Source of the DNA: Methylohalobius sp964654415
Lineage (GTDB): Bacteria; Pseudomonadota; Gammaproteobacteria; Methylococcales; Methylothermaceae
DNA length: 64,000 nucleotides
Assembly (NCBI GenBank): GCA_964654415.1
Contig: CAZZIP010000012.1
Coordinates: 1-64,000 of the forward strand
Direction of reading: 5' to 3'
Below are positions 40,615 to 48,507 of this stretch, piece by piece; positions within the stretch are counted from its first letter, which is position 1; each line of letters starts with the position of its first letter. The position numbers and the translations under genes are program-made. The notes under the pieces are model-generated. The model had not been told where the DNA came from and made no database searches. It saw only the letters and a list, made by a program, of their open reading frames with translations.

Positions 40615-42609
40615 ATGCAGTGGCAACCCTTAAACTTGGACCGAGTCAGGCAACCGCCTCCGGTAAGCCCGTTGCCGGAAGATGTGGGGGTACAGTTGCC
40701 CATCGTGGTCGTCGGCAACGGCTTGGCAGGAATCCAGACCGTTCGCGAGTTGACCAAGCGCAATCCAGAGCTTCCCATCGTCGTCTACGGCGAAGAACCG
40801 CACCTGCCTTACAACCGCATCAAGCTCTCCGCACTGCTCGGCGGGCAGGCAAGCTGGGAGGAACTGCTAGAGCCGCTTCAGGTATCCGACTCGGCCAAGG
40901 TAGAAGAGCGCTTCGGCGTTGCCGTCGCCCGGATTTATCCCTCCCCCCGCCTGGTAGAGGACAGTATCGGACGCCTGCAACCTTACCGGATCCTTATCCT
41001 GGCCACCGGCTCCCGCCCTCATGTGCCAAAGATCCCGGGGATCGAGCTTTCCGGCGTGTTTACTTTCCGCAACCTGGACGATGCCCAGCGCTTGCTCGCC
41101 CGCCAGGTGCGCAGCCGCCACGCAGTGGTTTTGGGCGGAGGGCTGTTGGGGATCGAGGCAGCCTTTGGCATGCGCCGCCACAACACCTGCGTCACCCTGG
41201 TTGAGCACGAGGACCGCCTCCTTCCCACCCAGTTGGACGAAGGCGCCTCGCGCGTGCTCGAGCAATACCTTAAAGATCTAGGGATAAAGACCATCCTCGG
41301 CAACGGCTTGCGCCGAATCCTGGGCACGGCGCAGGTGGAAGGGGTAGAGCTGCGCTCCGGACGGTTTATCCCCTGCGACACTTTGATCGTGGCCTGCGGC
41401 ATCCGCCCGCGGGTCGAACTAGCGCTTGCGGCAGGCTTGGCGGTGGGCAAAGGGATCTTGGTAAACGATCGGATGCAAACCTCCAATCCGAACATTTACG
41501 CCGTGGGCGAGTGCGCCGAGCACCGCGGCCGGGTTTATGGCCTGCTGGCGCCGGCTTTGGAGCAGGCGAAGGTAGCGGCCAGCTGCATTGCCGGTTATCC
41601 GGCGCGCTTTTCTGGCGCGCTTTCGGCCAGTCGCTTGAAGCTGGCCGGTTGCCCGGTGTTCAGCGCTGGTCCGGTGGGGATGCAAGAGGAACCTTTCTCC
41701 GGCCGCGAGCTCGTCTTCTGCGATCCTGACAGAAAGCTTTACCGCAAGCTTTTGCTTCGCCGCCTGCGCCTGGTCGGGGCAGTCGGGGTAGGACCGTGGG
41801 CGGAAGACCTCCGCTTGCAAGAAGCCGTCGCCAGAAACCTTTGGATCTGGCCTTGGCGGCTTATCCGCTTCCGCCGCACAGGCAATCTCTGGCCGCAGGG
41901 AGGACAGCCTGCGGCTGCGAGCGTGTGCCAGTGCAGCGGCGCTACCCGTAGCGCCATCGAGCGGGCGATCCGGGAGGGAGCTAGGGATTTGCCAAGCCTT
42001 GCCCAGGCCACCGGCGCCGGCAGCCACTGCGGCGCGTGTCGACCCGTGCTCAGCGAGCTTTTGGGGACTTGGGCGGTCCAGCCGGTCCGCTGGCATGGGC
42101 TGACCCTGACGGCGGGTGTCCTCGTCGCAGTGGGTATCCTGGCAGTGGTGCTCCTGCCACCGATCCCTTATCCGGAGACGGTGCAGCTACCCTGGCGCTG
42201 GGACGCGCTATGGCGCGAGGGAAGCTTCAAGCAGATCAGCGGTTATACGTTGCTGGGGCTGGTATTGGGCGCGCTTTCGCTCTCCCTGCGCAAGCGGATC
42301 GGCAGGCTGCACGCGCTGGGACAGTTCGATGCTTGGCGGATCGCACACGTTCTGCTTGGGCCTTTGATGCTCGCCGGCCTTTTGGCTCACACCGGAGGAC
42401 GCCTAGGCGAAGGCCTAGATCGGGCGCTGATGCTGTGCTTTGCCCTGAGTTTGGGGTTGGGTGGGGTCACCGGCCTGATCTTAGGTCAAGAGCACCTAAG
42501 CAGAAAGCTGGCCGCTTGGCGAAGCAAGCTTACCTTTTGGCATATTCTAGCCTTCTGGCCGCTACCGGTGTTGCTCGGTTTCCACATCCTCAAAGTGTAT
42601 TGGTACTGA
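40615..42609 (+). CDS. Membrane-bound FAD/[2Fe-2S] oxidoreductase (NirB-like head, cytochrome b561-like tail)
   Basis: The 664-residue fusion has residues 30-410 like the flavin part of NirB, with VVVGNGLAGIQTV, VVLGGGLLGIEAAFGM and YAVGECAEHRG. A BFD [2Fe-2S] domain follows, with C438, C440, C472 and C475. Five membrane helices (about 490-664) carry His residues in the third and fifth helices (AWRIAHVLLG, AHTGG, FWHILAF, FHILKVYWY) that could bind heme b. It probably moves electrons between a cytoplasmic NAD(P)H or ferredoxin pool and the membrane or periplasm. Its stop overlaps the 11-heme cytochrome start (TGATG). Direction and partner are inferred. Confidence 0.75.
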   Translation: MQWQPLNLDRVRQPPPVSPLPEDVGVQLPIVVVGNGLAGIQTVRELTKRNPELPIVVYGEEPHLPYNRIKLSALLGGQASWEELLEPLQVSDSAKVEERFGVAVARIYPSPRLVEDSIGRLQPYRILILATGSRPHVPKIPGIELSGVFTFRNLDDAQRLLARQVRSRHAVVLGGGLLGIEAAFGMRRHNTCVTLVEHEDRLLPTQLDEGASRVLEQYLKDLGIKTILGNGLRRILGTAQVEGVELRSGRFIPCDTLIVACGIRPRVELALAAGLAVGKGILVNDRMQTSNPNIYAVGECAEHRGRVYGLLAPALEQAKVAASCIAGYPARFSGALSASRLKLAGCPVFSAGPVGMQEEPFSGRELVFCDPDRKLYRKLLLRRLRLVGAVGVGPWAEDLRLQEAVARNLWIWPWRLIRFRRTGNLWPQGGQPAAASVCQCSGATRSAIERAIREGARDLPSLAQATGAGSHCGACRPVLSELLGTWAVQPVRWHGLTLTAGVLVAVGILAVVLLPPIPYPETVQLPWRWDALWREGSFKQISGYTLLGLVLGALSLSLRKRIGRLHALGQFDAWRIAHVLLGPLMLAGLLAHTGGRLGEGLDRALMLCFALSLGLGGVTGLILGQEHLSRKLAAWRSKLTFWHILAFWPLPVLLGFHILKVYWY

Positions 42610-43997
42610 TGGGCAAAACTGCGCTCTGGTCGACCTGGTTGATCTTAAGTTCGGCCTTGGGCGGCGGATTTGCCTTGAGCTTGCTTTGGGCGCAGGACAA
42701 AAGCTTGTTCATACCTGGCCCGTTAAGCTTTGGCCACCACCAGCTGATCGATGCCTGTCAGGCCTGCCATAGCGATCCCTTCGCCGGCGGCGAAAAGTTA
42801 GAACGGGCCTGCCTGCGCTGCCACGGACAAGAGCGAGTCAAGCCGCTTGACTCCCACCCCAAAAGCAAATTCGAGGACCCGCGCAATGCTGAACACTTAG
42901 CCAAGATCGACGCCTTGCGCTGCATTACTTGCCACAGCGAGCACCGACCGCAAATCACTCAAAAAGACGGACTCACCCAGCCGCGCGACGTGTGTTTCCA
43001 TTGCCACCAAAACATCGCCAAGGAACGCCCCTCGCACGCCGGGATGACTTTTTCCAGCTGCAAAGACGCAGGGTGCCACAACTTCCACGACAATCAGGCG
43101 CTGTATACCGATTTTCTCATCAAGCACTTGGACGAGCCTGAGATTTTGGCCAACCCGCGCGTGCCCGAGCGCCAGTTTCGCCAGCTTGTGCCCGAGCTTG
43201 CCGACTATCCGCACCAGCGCTTTCCAGTCCAAGCCTTGACTTTAGCCCAAGCTGATTTTCCCCAAGGTCAAGGGGGCGATGCCGGTTTACAACAGGACTG
43301 GGCGGAAACTGCCCACGCCCGCTCTGGGGTAAACTGCAGCGCCTGTCACGGCGCAGGCCAAAGCTGGAACGCGCATCCGGATCACAACGCTTGTGCCCAA
43401 TGCCACGCGGTCGAGGCTTTGGCGTTCGGCAAGGGGCTTCACGGCGTGCGCCTGGCGGCCGGGCTTTCGCCCATGACCCCGGCCAAGGCGCGCTTGCCGA
43501 TGCGCGCTGAAGCCAAAGACAAACCTTTGACCTGCACCGCCTGCCACGCTGCCCACCGCTTCGATACCGTCCAGGCGGCGGCAAAGGGCTGTCTTGGCTG
43601 CCACGCCGACGACCACAGCCTGGCCTGGCCGGACTCTCCCCACGCCGATCTGTGGCGCCGAGAATTGGCTGGGGAGCTTCCGCCCGGCAGCGGGGTTACA
43701 TGCGCCACCTGCCATATGCCCAGGATCGCGCAGGAAATCAACGACTGGCAAAGCCGCATCGTGGTCCAGCACAACCAAAGCGCGGTGCATTCACCCAACA
43801 GCAAAATGTTGCGCGCGGTTTGCTTGCAGTGTCATGGCCTGGCTTTCAGCCTGGATGCCTTAGCCGACGCCGAACTGATCCGCCGCAATTTTAAAGGCCG
43901 GCCCAGCGTTCACGTCCAAAGCCTAGAACTGGCGCGCGCCGAGCGCGAGCGGCGTGAACGTACCGGCCAGGGGGATACCAGCTTGTTCGGTTTTTAA
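42609..43997 (+). CDS. Membrane-anchored 11-heme c-type cytochrome
   Basis: The 462-residue protein has an N-terminal membrane anchor or uncleaved signal (TALWSTWLILSSALGGGFAL) and a periplasmic body with ten CxxCH motifs: CQACH, CLRCH, CITCH, CFHCH, CSACH, CAQCH, CTACH, CLGCH, CATCH and CLQCH. An eleventh is of CX4CH type (CKDAGCH). It resembles cytochrome c3/multiheme electron carriers, not NrfA or octaheme reductases, since no CxxCK is present. The one-base overlap with the flavoprotein gene suggests a two-protein electron path across the membrane. The terminal acceptor is unknown. Confidence 0.82.
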   Translation: MGKTALWSTWLILSSALGGGFALSLLWAQDKSLFIPGPLSFGHHQLIDACQACHSDPFAGGEKLERACLRCHGQERVKPLDSHPKSKFEDPRNAEHLAKIDALRCITCHSEHRPQITQKDGLTQPRDVCFHCHQNIAKERPSHAGMTFSSCKDAGCHNFHDNQALYTDFLIKHLDEPEILANPRVPERQFRQLVPELADYPHQRFPVQALTLAQADFPQGQGGDAGLQQDWAETAHARSGVNCSACHGAGQSWNAHPDHNACAQCHAVEALAFGKGLHGVRLAAGLSPMTPAKARLPMRAEAKDKPLTCTACHAAHRFDTVQAAAKGCLGCHADDHSLAWPDSPHADLWRRELAGELPPGSGVTCATCHMPRIAQEINDWQSRIVVQHNQSAVHSPNSKMLRAVCLQCHGLAFSLDALADAELIRRNFKGRPSVHVQSLELARAERERRERTGQGDTSLFGF

Positions 43998-44018
43998 CCA
44001 GCCAAAGGAGGAAACACG

Positions 44019-44597
44019 ATGAAACCTTCTACCTTGCTTTTAACTTGGGTGCTTTCGACCCAATTAGCGCTCGCCCAAGACGCAAGCGAAGCGACGATCC
44101 CAATCAAAGCGATGGCCGACGCTTTGCACCTGGTGATCGAGTCGGACCGCACCGTCTACACCCAGCAGGTGGTCAACCGCCTAGTGCAGCAGGACAAAGT
44201 CATAAAAGCCAGCGAGCACTTCAAGGACGACAAGGCGCTGCCGCTGCCGGCGCAGATGCTGCGCATGGGCGCCGAGCACGCCCAAAAACGCGCTAAGGAG
44301 CAAGGCTTAAACTTCGCCTATTCTCTCCAGTCGCTGTGGCCCATCAACAAGCAAAACGCGCCCAAGACCCAGGCGGAAAAGGACGGCCTCAAATACGTAG
44401 CCGAGCACCCGGAAGAGAATTTCTACACCACCGAGGTCTTAGGCGGCGTTCCCTATTTCACCGCGGTCTACGCCGACAAGGCCGTAGCCCCGGTGTGCAT
44501 CGCCTGCCACAACGCTCACCCCGACTCGCCGCGGCGCGATTTCAAGCTGGGCGAGGTGATGGGCGGGGTGGTGGTGCGGATTCCTGTCAAACCTTAA
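44019..44597 (+). CDS. DUF3365 (Tll0287-like) heme-binding protein
   Basis: The 192-residue secreted protein has signal peptide LLLTWVLSTQLALA. The mature part is helical and carries a single heme site, CIACHNAHPDSPRRDF, preceded by YFTAVYADKAVAPV, as in DUF3365/Tll0287-type sensor-like domains. Such domains bind heme c and may sense redox state or gas ligands. A strong AAAGGAGG precedes the ATG. It is cotranscribed with the multiheme cytochrome and the globin. Confidence 0.8.
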   Translation: MKPSTLLLTWVLSTQLALAQDASEATIPIKAMADALHLVIESDRTVYTQQVVNRLVQQDKVIKASEHFKDDKALPLPAQMLRMGAEHAQKRAKEQGLNFAYSLQSLWPINKQNAPKTQAEKDGLKYVAEHPEENFYTTEVLGGVPYFTAVYADKAVAPVCIACHNAHPDSPRRDFKLGEVMGGVVVRIPVKP

Positions 44598-44615
44598 AGT
44601 TCAAGGAGGTGTTTT

Positions 44616-45047
44616 ATGACTCTTTCTCCATCCACCCTCGCTACCGTCAAGGCAACCATCCCGCTTCTTCAAGAAAAGGGAATAAAGATCACTCAGCGCA
44701 TGTACGAGATCCTGTTTGCTAGGCATCCTGAGCTTAAATCCTTGTTCAAGGATGCCCCCGAAGATCAGCCCAACAAGCTGGCGGCGGCGGTGTGCGCTTA
44801 TGCCATGCACATCGACCGCTTGGAGGCCTTATCCGAAGCGGTAGAGACCATGGCCAAGGCGCACGTGCGCGCCGGGGTTAAACCCGAGCATTACCCCTTA
44901 GTCGGGAAGGCCTTGCTTTCTGCTATGCAGGAAGTTTTGGGGGAGGCAGCCACCCCCCAAGTCCTTAAAGCTTGGGAAGAAGCGTTTTCGTTTCTGGCCG
45001 AGGCTTTGATCGCCAAGGAAAAGGCGCTGTATGCCCAAGCAGCTTGA
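44616..45047 (+). CDS. Single-domain bacterial hemoglobin (Vgb-like)
   Basis: The 143-residue globin has the proximal His at residue 83 in AKAHVRAGVKPEHYPLVG, followed by MQEVLGEAATPQVLKAWEEA, very like Vitreoscilla hemoglobin. No reductase domain is fused. Such globins bind oxygen and nitric oxide and commonly aid NO detoxification or oxygen delivery. In a nitrate/nitrite operon, removal of NO made from nitrite is the simplest role. AAGGAGGT precedes the ATG. Confidence 0.88.
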   Translation: MTLSPSTLATVKATIPLLQEKGIKITQRMYEILFARHPELKSLFKDAPEDQPNKLAAAVCAYAMHIDRLEALSEAVETMAKAHVRAGVKPEHYPLVGKALLSAMQEVLGEAATPQVLKAWEEAFSFLAEALIAKEKALYAQAA

Positions 45048-45060
45048 TCCAACGTAGTGC

Positions 45061-45074
45061 TTTGGTGCACCAAA
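45061..45074. promoter_or_regulatory. Perfect palindrome with NtrC-like half-sites
   Basis: TTTGGTGCACCAAA is a 14-base palindrome about 70 bases upstream of the nrtA sigma54 motif. TGCACCAAA also occurs at 32019-32027, about 90 bases before the nasA promoter. The shared 9-mer resembles an NtrC half-site in enhancer position. Confidence 0.45.
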
Positions 45075-45085
45075 AGTGGGCTATA

Positions 45086-45108
45086 GGGGCAGGTTTGAAA
45101 CCTGCCCC
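45086..45108 (+). terminator. Perfect hairpin after the globin gene
   Basis: GGGGCAGGTTT, one base and AAACCTGCCCC make an 11-bp perfect stem 39 bases after the globin stop. No T-run follows. It could be a Rho-independent-like end for the upstream unit, a 3' RNA stabiliser or a protein site. Confidence 0.5.
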
Positions 45109-45136
45109 CTCGCATAGGTTATAAGAGGATTTTATT

Positions 45137-45152
45137 TGGCATGGAAGCTGCA
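45137..45152 (+). promoter_or_regulatory. Sigma54 promoter of nrtABD
   Basis: TGGCATGGAAGCTGCA has GG at 45138-45139, 10 bases, and GC at 45150-45151. Initiation near 45163 lies about 10 bases before the leader hairpin. Confidence 0.72.
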
Positions 45153-45172
45153 AAACGATCAATCAGGACAAC

Positions 45173-45228
45173 GGCGTCCATGATCCCAATCGGCAACCGA
45201 GTTGGGGTGATGGACGCCTTTTATTTTT
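45173..45228 (+). terminator. Leader terminator/attenuator before nrtA
   Basis: GGCGTCCAT (45173-45181) pairs perfectly with ATGGACGCC (45210-45218). Inner pairing ATCCCAA/TTGGGGT and CGG/CCG extends the stem to a CAA loop, and TTTTATTTTT follows. It lies 33 bases before nrtA. The outer arm repeats that of the 40561 attenuator. Confidence 0.8.
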
Positions 45229-45260
45229 CGCGGCAATACAACAAAAAGGGAGAAAAGCAA

Positions 45261-46628
45261 ATGGGGTTTTTGAAATTCTTAACAACTTTGCCCGCTTTTA
45301 TTTTGGTCAGCGGGCTTTTGCCTTGGACCTTGAGCTTGGCCGAGCTTGGGCCACCGGAAAAGGAGGAATTGAAATTCGGCTTTATCAAGCTCACCGACAT
45401 GGCTCCCCTGGCGATTGCCTACGAGAAGGGCTTTTTTGAGGACGAGGGTCTCTACGTGACGCTTGAAGCTCAGTCCAATTGGAAGGTCTTGCTCGACGGG
45501 GTGATCGAGGGGCGGCTGGACGGGGCCCACATGCTCGCCGGCCAGCCTTTGGCGGCGACCATTGGCTTTGGCACCCAGGCCGAGGTCGTCACCCCGTTCA
45601 GCATGGACCTAAACGGCAATGGGATCACGGTCTCCAACGCCGTCTGGCAAAAGATGAAGCCCCATATCCCCAAGCAGGCGGATGGAAAACCCAAGCATCC
45701 CATCTCCGCCCAAGCGCTCAAGCCGATCGTAGAAGAACGCAAGGCGCAAGGCAAAACCTTCAACTTCGGCGTGGTCTTCCCGGTCTCGACCCACAACTAC
45801 GAGCTTCGCTACTGGCTGGCGGCTGGCGGCATCCACCCCGGTTACTACGCCCCCCACAAGGGCGACATCTCCGGCACGCTAAAGGCCGAGGTGTTGATCT
45901 CGGTCACCCCGCCGCCGCAGATGCCGGCGACTTTGGCCTCCGGTACCATCGACGGCTACTGCGTGGGCGAGCCCTGGAACCAGCAGGCGGTGTTCAAGGG
46001 GATCGGGGTGCCGGTGATCACCGATTACGAAATCTGGAAGAACAACCCGGAAAAAGTGTTCGGGATGACCAAAGAGTTCGTCGACAAATACCCAAATACC
46101 GCGGTGCGCATCGTCAAAGCCTTGATCCGCGCCGGCAAGTGGCTGGATGAACCCCAAAACCGCCCCGAGGCGGTCAAGATCCTGGCCCAACCCAACTACG
46201 TGGGGGCCGACTACGAGGTGATCGCCAACTCCATGACTGGCACTTACGAATACGAAAAAGGCGATAAACGAAAAGTCCCAGACTTCAACGTGTTCTTCCG
46301 CTACCACGCCACCTACCCCTATTATTCGGACGCCATCTGGTACCTGACCCAGATGCGGCGCTGGGGCCAGATTTCCGAATACCATCCGGACGAGTGGTAC
46401 TTTGAAGTCGCCAAAAAGGTCTATCGGCCCGACATCTACCAAAAGGCGGCCGAGGCCTTAATCGCCGAAGGCAAGATGAAAAAGGAAGATTTTCCCGATT
46501 TTGCCAAAGAGACCGGATTTAAACCGCCGCAGGCCGAGTTCATCGACGGGATCGCGTTCGACGCCAGATACCCGAACGCTTATTTAGAAAAGTTTGCCAT
46601 CGGCCTCAAAGGCCAAGACAAAATTTAA
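45261..46628 (+). CDS. nrtA: Nitrate ABC transporter substrate-binding protein
   Basis: The 455-residue NrtA/CmpA-type periplasmic binding protein has signal peptide FLTTLPAFILVSGLLPWTLS. LKFGFIKLTDMAPLAIAYEK opens the mature domain, followed by GRLDGAHMLAGQPLAATIGF and TIDGYCVGEPWNQQAVF in the ligand pocket. It captures nitrate (possibly nitrite) for the NrtB channel. I used the ATG at 45261; an in-frame ATG at 45141 lies inside the sigma54 promoter and cannot be translated from that transcript. Confidence 0.9.
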   Translation: MGFLKFLTTLPAFILVSGLLPWTLSLAELGPPEKEELKFGFIKLTDMAPLAIAYEKGFFEDEGLYVTLEAQSNWKVLLDGVIEGRLDGAHMLAGQPLAATIGFGTQAEVVTPFSMDLNGNGITVSNAVWQKMKPHIPKQADGKPKHPISAQALKPIVEERKAQGKTFNFGVVFPVSTHNYELRYWLAAGGIHPGYYAPHKGDISGTLKAEVLISVTPPPQMPATLASGTIDGYCVGEPWNQQAVFKGIGVPVITDYEIWKNNPEKVFGMTKEFVDKYPNTAVRIVKALIRAGKWLDEPQNRPEAVKILAQPNYVGADYEVIANSMTGTYEYEKGDKRKVPDFNVFFRYHATYPYYSDAIWYLTQMRRWGQISEYHPDEWYFEVAKKVYRPDIYQKAAEALIAEGKMKKEDFPDFAKETGFKPPQAEFIDGIAFDARYPNAYLEKFAIGLKGQDKI

Positions 46629-46641
46629 AGAGGAAACTGGC

Positions 46642-47628
46642 ATGAGCAAGCAGATCGATTTTTCCCTCCCCAATATTATCCGGGCGATGCCCCAACACGC
46701 GGCAGAAAAGCTCATCGTCCCATTCCTTGCCGTCTTGACTTTTTTGGGGCTATGGGCAGCCATCGCCCAGAAAGTGCACACCCAGCTTGGGGTCCTGCCC
46801 GGGCCTTCTCAGGTCATAGCGCAAGGATTGGCGCTCTTTGAAGAGCACCGGATCGAGCGGGAAAAAGAAAAGGCTTTTTACCAGAGGCTTGAGGCGCGCA
46901 TCGCTAAAGCCCAGGCGGAAGGGATGCCGCAAGCCGAAATCGAGCGCTTAAAAGCGCGAAAGTATACAGGTCGGCCTACTTTCATCGACCAAATCCAAAC
47001 CAGCCTTAAGACGGTGGCGACCGGATTTATCCTCGCCTCGCTGATCGCCATTCCCCTAGGGGTGTTGATCGGTCAAAGCCGCCTCCTCTACTGGGCGCTC
47101 AACCCCTTGATCCAGGTCTTCAAACCGGTTTCCCCGCTCGCTTGGCTGCCGCTGGTGACTTTGATCGTTTCGGCCCTGTATTCTTCCGAAGACCCGATGT
47201 TCTCCAAGGCGTATTTGACTTCGGCGGTCACCGTAGCGCTGTGTTGCCTGTGGCCGACTCTGATCAACACCGCCGTAGGAGTCTCCTCGGTCAGCCGGGA
47301 CCTGATCAACGTCAGCCGCGTGCTGCGCTTGAGCGCTTGGACGAAAACGACCAAGATCGTCTTGCCTTGGGCGATCCCGATGATCTTTACCGGCCTTCGC
47401 CTGTCTTTAGGGGTCGGCTGGATGGTGCTCATCGCTGCCGAGATGCTGGCGCAAAACCCAGGGCTTGGCAAATTCGTCTGGGACGAATTCCAAAACGGCA
47501 GCTCCCAATCGCTTTCCAGGATCATGGTCGCCGTCCTCACCATCGGCCTGATCGGCTTGGTTTTGGATCGCGGCATGTTGCTGGTGCAGAAAAAGGTGAA
47601 CTGGGACAAAAACGCCGTATTGCGTTAA
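46642..47628 (+). CDS. nrtB: Nitrate ABC transporter permease
   Basis: The 328-residue inner-membrane permease has one N-terminal helix, a charged helical insertion (about 75-115, EREKEKAFYQRLEARIAKAQ) typical of proteobacterial NrtB, then about five helices. The coupling loop lies in SWLSRDLINVSRVLRLSA-like sequence (SRDLINVSRVLRLSAWTKT) and the conserved GVGWMVLIAAEMLA follows. It starts 13 bases after nrtA with AGAGGAAA upstream. Confidence 0.9.
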   Translation: MSKQIDFSLPNIIRAMPQHAAEKLIVPFLAVLTFLGLWAAIAQKVHTQLGVLPGPSQVIAQGLALFEEHRIEREKEKAFYQRLEARIAKAQAEGMPQAEIERLKARKYTGRPTFIDQIQTSLKTVATGFILASLIAIPLGVLIGQSRLLYWALNPLIQVFKPVSPLAWLPLVTLIVSALYSSEDPMFSKAYLTSAVTVALCCLWPTLINTAVGVSSVSRDLINVSRVLRLSAWTKTTKIVLPWAIPMIFTGLRLSLGVGWMVLIAAEMLAQNPGLGKFVWDEFQNGSSQSLSRIMVAVLTIGLIGLVLDRGMLLVQKKVNWDKNAVLR

Positions 47629-47661
47629 GGCTTGCCTTGACGAAGGAAAGGAGGAATCGCC

Positions 47662-48474
47662 ATGAGCTTTTTGATCATCGACCATGTCAGCTGCGAGTTT
47701 CCGACCAAAAACGGACCGCTTAAGGTGCTGGACCGGATTCACTTGAAGGTGGAAAAGGGAGAATTCGTGTCCTTGATCGGCCACTCCGGCTGCGGCAAAT
47801 CGACCGTGCTCAACATCGTCGCAGGGTTACTTGCCCCGACCGAGGGGGGCGTGATCCTAGAAGGGAGGCAGGTGACCGAACCGGGACCGGATCGGGCGGT
47901 GGTGTTTCAGAACCACTCCCTGCTCCCGTGGCTGTCGGTGTACGCCAACGTTCGCTTGGCGGTGGATCGGGTATTCAAACACCAACCCAAAGCCTGGCGC
48001 CACCAGTGGACGCTCCACAACCTGGAACTGGTCAAGATGGCCCACGCTTTAGAGCGCAAGCCGGACGAGATCTCCGGCGGGATGAAGCAGCGCGTCGGCA
48101 TCGCCCGGGCGCTGGCGATGGAACCTAAGGTGCTGCTTTTGGACGAGCCGTTCGGCGCGCTGGACTCGCTGACGCGCTCTCATCTGCAGGATTCCCTCAT
48201 GGAGATCCAGGCGCGCCTCAACAACACCGTGATCATGATCACCCACGACGTAGACGAAGCAGTGCTTTTGTCCGACCGCGTGGTGATGATGACCCAAGGC
48301 CCATCTGCCCGGATCGGTGAAATCCTCACGGTCGATATTCCGCGCCCGCGCAACCGCCTGGCCTTGACCGAAGACCCTACCTTCAACCACTATCGGGCGG
48401 AAATCGTCCGCTTTCTGCACCACCGGCCAGAAGCCGAAAAAGACAAAGCGACCAGGTTACGCTTGATCGCTTAA
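47662..48474 (+). CDS. nrtD: Nitrate ABC transporter ATPase
   Basis: The 270-residue ABC ATPase has Walker A GHSGCGKST, Q-loop VFQNHSLLPWLSV, signature ISGGMKQRVGIARALAM, Walker B VLLLDEPFGALD and H-switch MITHDVDEA. It is a single-domain NrtD/CmpD type without the solute-binding C-terminal domain of NrtC. It powers NrtAB import. A strong AAAGGAGG lies upstream. Confidence 0.9.
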   Translation: MSFLIIDHVSCEFPTKNGPLKVLDRIHLKVEKGEFVSLIGHSGCGKSTVLNIVAGLLAPTEGGVILEGRQVTEPGPDRAVVFQNHSLLPWLSVYANVRLAVDRVFKHQPKAWRHQWTLHNLELVKMAHALERKPDEISGGMKQRVGIARALAMEPKVLLLDEPFGALDSLTRSHLQDSLMEIQARLNNTVIMITHDVDEAVLLSDRVVMMTQGPSARIGEILTVDIPRPRNRLALTEDPTFNHYRAEIVRFLHHRPEAEKDKATRLRLIA

Positions 48475-48507
48475 GGCTTTTAACCACAACAACTGGAGAA
48501 ATCGGCT

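Noticed and set aside
42609..43997. NrfA or octaheme nitrite/tetrathionate reductase
   Set aside because: No CxxCK active-site heme motif; the protein looks like an electron carrier.
45141..45260. Longer NrtA start at 45141
   Set aside because: That ATG lies within the sigma54 promoter and the extra residues are encoded by the attenuator hairpin; the ATG at 45261 starts a proper signal peptide.
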